Source: Euglena gracilis
Lineage: Eukaryota; Euglenida; Euglenophyceae; Euglenales
Reading direction: 5' to 3'
DNA length: 64,000 nt
Assembly: GCA_039621445.1 (NCBI GenBank)
Contig: CP154956.1
Location: forward strand, 81,340,474 to 81,404,473
The position numbers and the translations under genes were made by a program. Below the pieces are notes generated by a model. That model saw only the letters and a program-made list of their open reading frames with translations. It was not told the DNA's origin and ran no database searches. Positions 43,640-53,761 of the stretch are shown here, one piece after another; the first letter of the stretch is position 1; each line of letters opens with the position of its first letter.

Positions 43640-44500
43640 CAGGATGGGGGTGGGGCGGTCAACCCTCCCACCACCCATAAAGATTCGGGATTCGGGGGTT
43701 CAGGTGGGTGGCAGCCGGACCCGGCTGGAACCCGAAAAAAGCAAAAAAAACCAAATCCAGCGGGGTTGGGATTTTCAACCAAAATTCAGCAGCTGGAAAA
43801 CAGTGCGGACAAACCTTCCCAGGGGTCAGGGTCCCCTCCAGCTGAGAAAACCTCTCATTCTTGTTCAACCTTCCAGTGCCCCACCCCCCTGCCACCCCCA
43901 CCTGTCTGCCAGCACCCTCCTGAAAGGAGCCTGCACGCGAAGCCTGGAAACAGTTGAGCAATCGGAACCTTGCTGCGAGGTGGATTCGTCAAAGATATGC
44001 CTTCAAACTGCGCTGATTCAACAAATCTGATGGCCACCACCAGTTCGAACCTGAAACAAAAGGCTTGCTGGAGGGACAGCCTGGGTGGTTCATAGAGGGG
44101 AGGGGCGGGTGGTTTCCAAGGCGTGGTGTCGAGCCGCTGCTGCACATGGCTGAATAGCTTGGCGGACAGCCCAAAAAACACATGCGTGCATGCACGCACG
44201 TGCGCTCATCACACAGCATTGTGTGCTCACACATATACACACACTCACACACACACACACACATCTTAGCGACCCTCCTAAGGGTCCAGCTCAGAGGCTT
44301 AACATTTTGCAGCCATGGCCAGAACTGGGGGTGAACGGGGGTGAAATCAGATTGCAAATCAAAATTGCAAAAAAATAATCAAATTTTCATTGATTATTCC
44401 ACATTATTTATTGTTTATTCCACTCTTTCCATCTTCATTCCATTCATCCATTATTTGATCCATTTATAATAATTCTATTCTTATTCCATATTCCATCATT
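43640..44500. other. Kinase intron, dispersed repeats
   Basis: A CCAAATCCAGCGGGGTTGGG segment (43753) has a close relative at 59353. A short CA tract lies at 44225-44265. No exon is supported. Confidence 0.4.
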
Positions 44501-44504
44501 AGCA

Positions 44505-44850
44505 CACAGAGCCTCCGCGGAGGCTCCGTGGAGGCTGGTTACCTTTGAGGCTGCCGAGGCAACCAACCAAAAAATTAGGATTCCACTTTTGTGGTGGAGC
44601 CGTGAACTCCGCGTGTGTTTGTGTGCCTGTGTGTTTTGTGTACGCCTGGATACCTTTGTGGATATGTTTACATCCATTTGTCTTTTTGCCCTTCCCCCCT
44701 GAGGTAACCAGCCTCTGTGGAAGCAAAGGTAACCAGCCTCCGTGGAGGCTCCAAAGTAGCCAGCCTCCGTGGAGCCTCCGCAGAGGCTGAGGTAACCAGC
44801 CTCCGAGGAGGCTCGAGGGAAACGGCTCCGCGGAGGCTAAGGCAACCCTC
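44505..44850. repeat. Palindromic CCTCCGTGGAGG minisatellite
   Basis: About nine irregular copies of AACCAGCCTCCGTGGAGGCT occur; the dyad CCTCCGNGGAGG lies in each. One more copy is at 45190-45210. All lie within the last long intron of the kinase gene. Confidence 0.85.
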
Positions 44851-45054
44851 CCACCTATAACCCCCCCCATCCCCTCCTCGGACCAACCACCAAACCAGGA
44901 CGTATAAACCCCCCCAATGTAGGGCAAACAAAGGCAAAACAAAGGGGGACCTATAACCCCCCCCCAAACCTAAACAATGGAGACTTCGACCTTCGGGTCT
45001 GTGTTGAATATCTTTGGTTTTTTTTGCATCATTGGGATGTTTCGGGGTGCAGAT

Positions 45055-45180
45055 ATTCTGAACACAGTTTTCTGGGTCGGAGTCCGTGTTTAGAAACACA
45101 GACTTAGGTCAGAGTCTGTGTTTCTAAACACAGACTTCGGCACGCCAAAGTCTGTGTTTAGAAACACAGACTTTGACCAA
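45055..45180. repeat. AAGTCTGTGTTTCTAAACAC palindromic repeat
   Basis: Three adjacent copies of a 28-bp dyad (GTCTGTGTTT/AAACACAGAC) can form alternative hairpins or a long cruciform. Confidence 0.85.
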
Positions 45181-45234
45181 AGCCAAGGTAACCAGCCTCT
45201 GCGGAGGCTAAGGTAACCGAAGTTAGGATTTCAC

Positions 45235-45425
45235 ATTTGCTTTGGAGGTATTTGCTTTGCTTTGCTGCGGAGGGATGGCAGCGGCCCGGGCGTCACACTG
45301 CCGGCGCAGCAGGGCGTCCCAGGGGATGCTGGCCAGCCAGGGGTGGCCCTTGACCTGCGTCGCGGTGCGGAGCCGCTGGCGACGGTCCTTGAACAGGATG
45401 CCGGCAGAGGTTTGGTCGGACCCCC
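45235..45425 (-). CDS. AGC kinase gene, C-lobe end exon
   Basis: The frame reads AGILFKDRRQRLRTATQV, then KGHPWLASIPWDALLRR and QCDARAAAIPPQ. 'D-R-R-Q-R-L' and 'H-P-W-x-x-x-I-x-W-D-x-L' are the end of the AGC catalytic domain and the start of its C-tail. The donor AAAGCAAAT before GTGAAATCC leaves phase 0 (reading through would stop at 45225). The acceptor is not visible: no AG occurs between the coding text and the C/G-run near 45430-45470. The start given is therefore approximate; an error in the homopolymer or an unusual site are possible. Confidence 0.75.
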
Positions 45426-45529
45426 GGGAAGGGGGGGGGGAGGGGAAGGGGAAGGCACCCCCCCCCCTTCCGGCTCAATCGGCGCCCAAGAAAAAGGCCC
45501 GACCCGCCCCACCCGCCCGCCGACGTGTT

Positions 45530-46170
45530 GAAAAACAGTCGCCCACTTCCTCGAGCCTGCCCCGGAGCCAAACACTTATCAATCACTCCGAAGAAAAAAA
45601 AACACCATTCAGTCACCCTGCCCCCCCCGGGGGGTCGGACACATGCAGCGGTGTTGTCACAATCTTTCAAAAAAAAACACCAACCTCTGGGTGCGGGTGA
45701 TGAAATCGCCGGCCTCTGGGGAGCAGTGGCCCGGCGGGACCAACACTGGCATCGGGCTGATCACCTGCGGGAGGGGCCCGGCCTCACCGCACGTGGAGAT
45801 GCAGAAGCACGGGAGGGCCGCCCCCCCCCCCAAAAACGTTGCAACAACGATCGCAAGAAGTGCACGGCAATACTTTTTATTCCCCAGTGCGGCCGCATTG
45901 TCTGCTGATGCAGTTTTGTACCGACCCCCAGTGTGGAAGGTGGGATCACCTCAACTCTTCAAAAAAAACCAATCAGTCAGTTTTGTTCTTGGAAAACCAA
46001 TCAACCCTGCCACGGGGGCTTCTGCCACTCTGGGGTTCAAAAGAAAATTGACCACAAACGAGAAGAAAATGGTCACAAAAATTGGCACCGTCAATCTGTG
46101 GCATGTCACTCCCCCCAACGCCCCCCTGCGGGAGAGGGGGTTTGGGGAAAAACCAGTCACTCACCCACCC
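45530..46170. repeat. AAACCAGTCAGTCAC-type dispersed repeat around an exon
   Basis: AATCACTCCGAAGAAAAAAA, CAATCAGTCAGTTTTG and AAAACCAGTCACTCACCC belong to the same repeat family as 40690-40925, 54735-54780 and 55070-55325. Confidence 0.55.
45685..45764 (-). CDS. AGC kinase gene, exon with PPGHCSPEAGDFI
   Basis: The acceptor CCCCTCCCGCAG and donor CCCAGAG before GTTGGTG bound 80 bases. Phase-0 entry from 47770 gives VISPMPVLVPPGHCSP, then EAGDFITR. This is the P-x-x-x-S-x-E-A-x-D-L/F-I segment of the kinase C-lobe (alpha-H region). It leaves in phase 2. Confidence 0.75.
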
Positions 46171-46414
46171 CCGGAGAGTGGGGGGTTCTGGCCAGTGACT
46201 AAGTGATTGTGTGCTGTCACCATTGTGACAACAAACGTTGGTGAAAACACAGGCTGACATTTGAAAGGTCGAAGGCACACAGTTCCCAAGGTGATGTCCA
46301 ATGGTGATAAGGTGTCTCGAGAATTCATGCGGTTTTGTGAGTGAGCCCAATGTGGGTAAAATGACCCCACTCCCGGGTTGTTGGGCAGGGGGGGATTGAT
46401 GTTGGAGGCCTTCG

Positions 46415-47390
46415 GAAAAATTGCGAGAAAACTACGGGAAAAATGCAGAAATTGTGGTTTTGGGAATTAATACACTTCTGCTGGAGGGGACCAGGAAAAA
46501 TTTCACAAATTTGCTCATTTTGCAACATGGGTGTAAAATTTTGGCATTTTTTTTTAACAGCAAACAGGTCCAAAGCATGATTTTTGTAATTCTGGGAACA
46601 TTCTGATTCTGGAAATATGGAATTTCTCGGGTGAAAAATCCAAAAGTAAAAAAAAAAGACAAAAAACTTTGGTCTCAGGAAAAAAAACTGGTCCAGCATG
46701 CGGAATTCTTCAAAGTCGAAATTATTTCCTAGCAGAAATAGGGGGGAAATCTAAAAAAGGCGAAATAATTGCCAAATTTGCAAAAAAAAAAACAAACAAA
46801 AAAAGCACCTGGGTTCCCTTGTGAAACGTCCGAGACATGGCCAGAACTCATTTCGCTTTCCATCTCAGGTTCATGCGGAAAAACTGCGAGAAAACTGCGG
46901 GAAAATTGCAGAAATTGTGGTTTTGCTGGAGGGGACCAGGAAAAATTTCACAAATTTGCTCATTTTGCAACATGGGTGTAAAATTTTGAGCATTTTTTCT
47001 GCTGCTTTTTTTATAACAACAAACAGGTCCAAAGCATGATTTTTGTAATTCTGGGAACATTCTGATTCTGGAAATATGGAATTTCTTGGATGGAAAATCC
47101 AAAAGTAAAAAAAATACAAAAACTTTGGTCTCAGGGAAAAAATCTGGTCCAGCATGTGGAATTCTTCTAAGTCGAAATTATTTCCTAGCAGAAATAGGGG
47201 GGAAATCTAAAAAAGGCCAAATAATAGCCAAATTTGCAAAAAAAATAAAATAAACAAACAAAAAAAGCACCTGGGTTCCCTTGTGAAACGTCCGAGAAAT
47301 GGCCAGAACTCATTTCGCCTTCCATCTCAGATTCATGCGGGAAAATTGCGGAAAGGGAAAAGTTGCGGAAATTGCGGAAAATTGCGGATA
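46415..47390. repeat. Tandem duplication of about 450 bp
   Basis: 46415-46865 is repeated from about 46870 with offset 445 to 462 (shared phrases CTGGAGGGGACCAGGAAAAA, GGTCCAAAGCATGATTTTTG, CACCTGGGTTCCCTTGTGAA). A third partial copy starts at about 47270. It lies in the kinase intron; an inverted relative is at 23040-23330. Confidence 0.9.
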
Positions 47391-47769
47391 TTGATCCCCC
47401 TCCCCCGATTGTTGACCAACTTGACCTTGAACCCCCCCCCCATTGATCCCCGGTTCTGTTGGGCCCAGATAGACCCTGATTAATAACACAGGGGGGGGTA
47501 GGAAATGCCAAACCAGCACGTTTCCCAAACACTTTATCAGATGAGGAAGACACTTCGGCAGAAACAGCATTCCTCGCAGATCGCGCATTCTTAAACCAAG
47601 AAAAAAATTTCCAGGGGGTCAAATTGAAATTGGGCTCAACAGCCCAGGGGGTCAATAACTGGGGGGGGGTATATGGCTGCATCTCCCATCGATCCTGCAC
47701 AATTGGGCCAAATAGCTCATCTTTCAGTTAAATTCAGGGGGGGGGGGCAGGAGAATGGTGCGGCCACAC

Positions 47770-47874
47770 CTGCGTGTGGACCTCCCGAGGGTTGCGCCCA
47801 GTCCAAGGGAACACCCCGGTGAGCATCTGGTAGATGAAGACTCCCAGCATCCACCAGTCAGAGGCTGCAGGGGG
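47770..47874 (-). CDS. AGC kinase gene, DWW exon (alpha-F)
   Basis: The peptide is SDWWMLGVFIYQMLTGV, then FPWTGRNPREVHTQ. 'D-W-W-x-L-G-V' with the structural Asp is the subdomain IX signature of AGC kinases. The donor is CACGCAG before GTGTGGCC. Using the acceptor TGCGCTTAAG the exon is 105 bases in phase 0, adding PPAA. The more typical CTGCAG at 47865-47870 would give 95 bases and break the frame. Confidence 0.8.
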
Positions 47875-48094
47875 CTTAAGCGCAGGTTGTTGAAGAGACA
47901 GCGAAACCAGAATGCAAAAGAGTTGCCAGAATACGACAGCTCAAAATCACGAATGAAGACTTTCCTTCCTCCCTCAAATATAACCCCTCCCCCCCAAACA
48001 TGACACCCCACAAAAAAAGTGGAAATGGTCCCCAAACGAAACCCCCCGGATATTTCTCACCGACTCTAAATCTACACCAACCACCCAACCTTGC

Positions 48095-48300
48095 AATGTC
48101 AATTTAAGAAGATAGTGGGCCCACCGGCCCCCTTCCCCCCCCCCCGGGGGGGAGGCAAGGGCTCTGTGTCCTCCGCCGGAGGCGGGGTTTTGGCTTTTTT
48201 TGGCATTTTTCAGCGCGAAGCGCCGATGTTTTTTGATTGCCAACGTGAATCTCATGTGTATGCCAGGCAGTTTTTGTGTCGCCCCCCCCCCCACCCGTGG
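48095..48300. repeat. G/C-run hairpin element, copy C (partial)
   Basis: C/G-runs, TTTTTGGCATTTTTCAGCG and CGAAGCGCCGATG, then C-run. It lies between the DFG and DWW exons. Confidence 0.5.
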
Positions 48301-48366
48301 AGAGGACCTTTGCCCAGCCAGTTGTTTTGCAGTGGGGCTGACAGGCCCCGGCAGGCCGACTTCCAC

Positions 48367-48501
48367 CCCGAAGGGCTCCCCCTTAACCATCTCCGGGCTG
48401 AGGTAGTAGTTCGGCTGCCCGAAGTAATTGGCGCCGCCGTCCTTCATGGAGGGCGGCAGCGGCTTCGCCAGGCCGAAATCGATCAGCATCGCGTTGCCGG
48501 C
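48367..48501 (-). CDS. AGC kinase gene, DFG and activation-loop exon
   Basis: The acceptor CCCCTGCCGCAG and donor TTCGGG before GTGGAAG bound 135 bases, phase 0 on both sides. The peptide contains AGNAMLIDFGLAKPLPPS, then GGANYFGQPNYYLSPEMV and KGEPFG. DFG is intact and SPE stands in the APE position. The usual AGC sequence is T-F-C-G-T-P-E-Y; here it is N-Y-F-G-Q-P-N-Y. Both Thr of the T-loop, including the one phosphorylated by PDK1 in related kinases, are replaced. This suggests constitutive or differently controlled activity (inference). Confidence 0.9.
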
Positions 48502-48699
48502 CTGCGGCAGGGGAGGGGGCCCGGCCCAGGGCTTCTCTCCCCTGGCTATCGCTGGACAGGTTGGTCAGGATCGGGAATTGACCTTGACGGGATCATGGTT
48601 TGCCACAGGGGAGAGGGTTGATGGAGGAGGGATGTTGCCACCTACCCACCAACCCCCAGGCCCTTCAGCAGGGGGGAGGCAACAAATGCTAAAAGCCCC

Positions 48700-49160
48700 C
48701 CCGCAAATATGCGCTAAAATATGCAGAAAATATGCCCAAAATATGCAATGTTTCCAAAACCGGGCCACATATGAGCAAATCATTCCAAACCACCTTGGGT
48801 CATTTGGGACCATTTCAGCCCATATTGGGCCGCACAGTTTCCGGCTCATTTTTCACCAATTCGAGACATTTAGGGGCCATTTTAGACTACTTCTCGTTTC
48901 GACTACTTCGCCCAGTTTTGACTACTTCTTGGCCTTTTTTAGCCTTTTTTAGCAAATTATTATGATGATTTTGCAAATGGAAATGGCCCAAATGACCAAA
49001 ATAATAGCAGTTTTGCCAAAAAAAAAAAACAGCAGTGGCCAAAAATAACCAGGAATGGCCAAAATGACTCAAAAATGGCCCACAGTGCCCAGAATGGTAC
49101 AAAAATGGCCCAAAATTGGGGGGGAAATGGCCGAATGGCCCCCCAAAAAATGAAAACAAT
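48700..49160. other. Kinase intron, GGCCAAAA text
   Basis: ATATGC and AAATGGCC-type simple repeats, with an A-run at 49018. No exon. Confidence 0.5.
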
Positions 49161-49169
49161 GGCCTAAAA

Positions 49170-49826
49170 CAGGTGCAGGGAGATATTCCGCTCGGCCAAT
49201 TTTTATTCCGGGGTTTTATTCCGGTTTATTCCGGGTTATTCCGATTTATTCCGGTCAATTTCTGCCTGAATGGACTTAGAATATTTTCGAAGTACAATTG
49301 GGCCGAGGCGCTCACCCAGGCTTCAGGAATAGGGATGTATTCCTTGGTTGCCCAGCCCCACCAAATGGTCACTTTGCACTTGGTATTTCTTTCGGCATTG
49401 TGAATTGCATTTGACCTAATGCAGCCCCAATAACCCCATCACCATCTAATACTGCTCACCTGCACTTCCACCCCACAAAAAGTATACCGCATATTGTCAG
49501 ATCCTTTCACAAAAACAAAACACTCTCTGGGGGAAATCCTGCAAGCTGTCATTGCACTTGCACATTTCGCCTTATTCACCACTCCTTTGGAAGATCTTGT
49601 CTTCTTCATTGGTGGCCCACCCTCTCCATCTGATCCATCTGACATGAAATTGATTGAGGAAAACACAAAATACAACAAACGTCACCCTCATTGCCTTGGT
49701 GCCTTGCATAATTTTCATGCCATTGGCCAGCACTTTTATTCTGGCTGTTTATTCCGGTTTATTCCGGTTTTTTGCTATTCCGGTTCATTCCGGTTTATTC
49801 CGGATCGGAATATCTCCCTGCCCCTG
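49170..49826. mobile_element. 657-bp hAT-like MITE with TTCCGG arrays
   Basis: The ends are CAGGTGCAGGGAGATATTCC (left) and, in reverse complement, CAGGGGCAGGGAGATATTCC (right). They are flanked by the 7-bp duplication CCTAAAA (49163-49169 and 49827-49833). Subterminal arrays of a TTTATTCCGG unit lie at 49200-49262 and 49735-49805 in the same orientation. CAGG-starting ends and a 7-8 bp duplication point to the hAT superfamily (inference). The interior - strand ORF 49439-49678 (MKKTRSSKGVVNKAKC, then FVFVKGSDNMRYTFC) could be a captured or transposase N-terminal fragment. Confidence 0.8.
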
Positions 49827-50038
49827 CCTAAAATGGCCAGAAGAAGTTCAAAACAGCCCCAATGAGATGCGGGGAAAAAATGCGGGAACGGACAAAACAT
49901 GCTGCGGGAAAATCAGGAAAAACCTTGGGAAATGCACTAAATATGCGCAAAATTTGCAAAATATGTGCTTTTGGCCCAAAAAGTGAAACATGCGCTAAAT
50001 ATGCGGAATGCGCGCAAAATATGCGCTCCGCGTACATC

Positions 50039-50310
50039 CCCCATACCGGGAGAATTTCTGAGGTTATTAGAAGGAATACGGTTAGGGTCAGGTTTAGGGT
50101 TAGAAAAATATTTTTTACTTACGCAGGACTGCACTCATTCAAAAGTATTTTTATTGAAAAATCTTCCCAACGTCCTCGAACGACCTCGAACGATATTCGA
50201 GGAGGGTCTCGAACCTCCTCGAACGTCCTCGAACAATGTTCAAGGAGGGTCTCGAACCTCCTCGAACGACCTCGAACGACGTTCGAGGAGGTTCGAGACC
50301 CTCCTCCTAC
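50039..50310. mobile_element. Left inverted arm of fold-back element
   Basis: It starts CCCATACCGGGAGAATTTCT, contains a TTAGGGTCAGGTTTAGGGTT stretch and CACTCATTCAAAAGTATTT, then tandem CGAACGACCTCGAACG-type repeats. The same text in reverse order and complement lies at about 51720-52121. Confidence 0.8.
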
Positions 50311-50693
50311 GGTCCATCCCACTACCGTAACCCTCCCGTCCGGACCCCTCCCCCACTTACCAGGGGAAGTCTGGACTGACCCAAGTGCCCGGGACCAAAA
50401 GACCAAAAGGTCAAATTTTTCCTTCCGTCACTTTGCGGGCTTTGCGCCGAGATTTTTTTTGTATTTTTAACAAATTTTGCCCAAAAATTTTCCATATAGG
50501 ACTTTTGGCTGTTTTGGGCGGTCAAAAAGTTTCGGTCACCCATACCGCGCCACTGTTTAGGGCTGGAGGAGGGGAGTCCGACCCCCCACCTGCCTTTATA
50601 TCGAACCCTGCCCAGCCCCCCCCCCCCCCACCCTGTGGGAGTCCCCCCCCAACTGACCTTTTAAAGCAGGTACCCTAAAAGGCAGGGGGCTGG

Positions 50694-52000
50694 GGGAATA
50701 TTTTTGAAAAAAATATTTATGAATCAGTGCATTCCTGCGTAAGAAAAAATATGTTTCTTTTAAAATGCGTGGAAAATTTCCCCCTACAGGGTACCAGTCA
50801 TACATCTCTTTAAGGACCCGGGGGGGGGGGGGGTGCTGGGCTAGGGCTAGAAATTTGGGCTGGCTAGAAATTTGGGCTGGACCCGAACCAGGTCGAGCTG
50901 GACTGAAATCGGAAAAATGCCCAAAAATGACCTGCAAAACACAGTTTTGAAAAAATGATGCATCTGAAACCCCCCAAAAATGCCCCAAACGCCCCCCAAA
51001 CCCCATTTTTGGCCACTTTTGAACACAATTTTTCAAAAAATTTCGGCGCTTTGCGCCGAAAAATTTTGGGCTGGACCCCCAAAAAAGGGGCTGGCTAGCT
51101 GGGCTAGCAGCACCCCCCCCCCCGGGGGGGGTGCTGCTGCGGCTGGGCTGGGCCCAAATCGGGGCTGGCTGCAGCCGCCCCCCCCCTCCGGGGGGGTTCG
51201 CAAAACCTTAGAGAGATGTATGGTACCAGCTACCCCAAAGAGTCGCCCAACTAGGGTTAATACACATGGGGGGACCCTCGCTCGGCGCCTTCGGCACCTC
51301 GCTCGGGTCCCCCCATGTTTTTAACCCTAGTTGGGCGACTCTTTGGGTTCGCTGTGCACCCTGTAGAGGGAAATATAGCAACGATGAGCGGGATGGTTGC
51401 AACCATTGGGGATGAAATCTTGACCCTAAGATTCCTTCTAATAACCTCAGAAATTCTCTTGGTATGGGAATATTTTTTAATAGAAATACTTTTGAAGGAG
51501 TGCGTTCCTGCGCAAGGAAAAATTGCCCGAGTAGGGAGCGACGGGGGGGAATTTGAAAAGTTCAAATTACCAACCCAATCACATATCGAGAGGGAATAGG
51601 TCTCGCCTGCTTGGGTGGTCGTTTCTGAAGGAAAAAAAATCCCAAAAACCAAAAAACCAAAAAAAGGAACCCACGCAAACTTTGTCGAGGACATTGGCGT
51701 TGAAAGCTGTATGGATGTACGCAGGAGGAGGGTCTCGAACCTCCTCGAATGTCGTTCGAGGACGTTCGAGGAGGTTCGAGGTCACTCCTCGAATATCGTT
51801 TAAGGTCGTTCGAGGAGGTTCGAGACCCTCCTCGGATGTTGTTTGAGGACGTTCGAGGAGGTTCGAGACCCTCCTCGAACATCGTTCGAGGTCGTTCGAG
51901 GAGGTTCGAGACCCTCCTTGAACATCGTTCGAGGACGTTCGAGGAGGTTCGAGACCCTCCTCGAATATCGTTTGAGGTCGTTCGAGGACGTTGGGAAGAT
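50694..52000. repeat. 1.46-kb direct duplication, unit 1
   Basis: Unit 1 (from GGAATATTTTTGAAAAAAAT at 50694) and unit 2 (52119 onwards) match almost base for base, with offset 1424 to 1466. Unit 2 has about 42 extra bases after 52280. Both carry a GGCGCTTTGCGCC hairpin, the palindromic hairpin element and a GTTCGAGGAGGTTCGAG array. Confidence 0.9.
51233..51353. mobile_element. Palindromic hairpin element, copy 2
   Basis: The arms CCCAAAGAGTCGCCCAACTA..ACACATGGGGGGACC and their complement enclose CTCGGCGCCTTCGGCACC. The stem is about 45 bp with few mismatches. Confidence 0.85.
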
Positions 52001-52121
52001 TTTTCAATAAAAATACTTTTGAATGAGTGCAGTCCTGCGCAAGTAAAAAATATTTTTCTAACCCTAAACCTGACCCTAACCGTATTCCTTCTAATAACCT
52101 CAGAAATTCTCCCGGTATGGG
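51720..52121. mobile_element. Right inverted arm of fold-back element and GTTCGAGG array
   Basis: The array of GTTCGAGGAGGTTCGAGA and CCCTCCTCGAAC units (51725-51995) is itself palindromic. It is followed by AAAATACTTTTGAATGAGTG, CCCTAAACCTGACCCTAACC and AGAAATTCTCCCGGTATGGG, complementary to 50039-50170. Confidence 0.85.
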
Positions 52122-53480
52122 AATATTTTTGAAAAAAATATTTATGAATCAGTGCATTCCTGCGTAAGAAAAAAATATGTTTCTTTTAAAACGTGTGGAA
52201 AATTTCCCCCTACAGGGTACCAGTCATACATCTCTTTAAGGACCCGGGGGGGGTGCTGGGCTAGGGCTAGAAATTTGGGCTGGCTAGAAATTTGGGCTGG
52301 CTAGCCCGCCCCCCCCCCTCCCGGGGGGCGGCTGGACCCCGGCTGGACCCGAACCAGGGCGAGCTGGACTGAAATCGGAAAAATGCCCAAAAATGACCTG
52401 CAAAACACAGTTTTGAAAAAATGATGCATCTGAAACCCCCCAAAAATGCCCCAAACGCCCCCCAAACCCCATTTTTGGCCACTTTTGAACACAATTTTTC
52501 AAAAAATTTCGGCGCTTTGCGCCGAAAAATTTTGGGCTGGACCCCCCAAAAAGGGGCTGGCTAGCTGGGCTAGCAGCACCCCCCCCCGGGGGGGGGGTGC
52601 TGCTGCGGCTGGGCTGGGCCCAAATCGGGGCTGGCTGCAGCCGCCCCCCCCCTCCGGGGGGGTTCGCAAAACCTTAGAGAGATGTATGGTACCAGCTACC
52701 CCAAAGAGTCGCCCAACTAGGGTTAATACACATGGGGGGACCCTCGCTCGGCGCCTTCGGCACCTCCCTCGGGTCCCCCCATGTTTTTAACCCTAGTTGG
52801 GCGACTCTTTGGGTTCGCTGTGCACCCTGTAGAGGGAAATATAGCAACGATGAGCGGGATGGTTGCAACCATTGGGGATGAAATCTTGACCCTAAGATTC
52901 CTTCTAATAACCTCAGAAATTCTCTTGGTATGGGAATATTTTTTAATAGAAATACTTTTGAAGGAGTGCGTTCCTGCGCAAGGAAAAATTGCCCGAGTAG
53001 GGAGCGACGGGGGGGAATTTGAAAAGTTCAAATTACCAACCCAATCACATATCGAGAGGGAATAGGTCTCGCCTGCTTGGGTGGTCGTTTCTGAAGGAAA
53101 AAAATCCCAAAAACCAAAAAACCAAAAAAAGGAACCCACGCAAACTTTGTCGAGGACATTGGCGTTGAAAGCTGTATGGATGTACGCAGGAGGAGGGTCT
53201 CGAACCTCCTTGAATGTCGTTCGAGGACGTTCGAGGAGGTTCGAGGTCCCTCCTCGAATGTCGTTCGAGGTCGTTCGAAGAGGTTCGAGACCCTCCTCGG
53301 ATGTTGTTTGAGGACGTTCGAGGAGGTTCGAGACCCTCCTCGAACATCGTTCGAGGTCGTTTGAGGAGGTTCGAGACCCTCCTTGAACATCGTTCGACCC
53401 TCCTCGAACGTCGTTCGAGGACGTTCGAGGAGGTTCGAGACCCTCCTCGAATGTCGTTCGAGGACGTTCGAGGAGGGACC
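52119..53480. repeat. 1.46-kb direct duplication, unit 2
   Basis: Second copy of 50694-52000, ending in another GTTCGAGG array (53195-53485). Confidence 0.9.
52699..52819. mobile_element. Palindromic hairpin element, copy 3
   Basis: Nearly identical to 51233-51353 (one visible difference in the loop, CTCCCTCGG for CTCGCTCGG). It is part of duplication unit 2. Confidence 0.85.
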
Positions 53481-53580
53481 TCGAACTTTTTTAAGCCCCC
53501 CCCTTTGAAGGGGGGGGCTTAAAAACGTTCGAGGAGGTTCGAGCTCGAACGTTCGAGCTCGAACCTCCTCCTACTGTAAC
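53195..53580. repeat. GTTCGAGG array with central AAGCCCCCC hairpin
   Basis: The array ends in TTTTTTAAGCCCCCCCC/TTTGAA/GGGGGGGGCTTAAAAA, a perfect hairpin, then the inverted repeat CGTTCGAGCTCGAACG. The TTTTTAAGCCCCCCC text is shared with the inverted ends of the 26417-29962 element. Confidence 0.85.
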
Positions 53581-53761
53581 CCCCCCGGGTCCGGACCCCC
53601 CCCCTCCGGTTCAGGAGGGGGCAGGGGTGGGGGACACCGCCCCACCTGAACCCCGTACACCCTCCTTGTATTGATCGAACCCTGGGGCTTCAAATAATCT
53701 GCAGAAAATAAAAGAAAAAAGCAGAGGTGTGAAGGGCATAGGGGAGGGATAAGAAGAACAC

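Noticed and set aside
45223-45234. Stop codon TAA directly after the kinase C-lobe as the end of the gene
   Set aside because: A donor (AAAT before GTGAAA) precedes it in phase 0, and the exon at 43198-43287 supplies a hydrophobic motif in the same phase. The early stop remains possible as an alternative transcript.
50090-50110. TTAGGG-like text as an interstitial telomere (also 57690-57780)
   Set aside because: The TTAGGG units are irregular, few, and part of the inverted arms of mobile elements.
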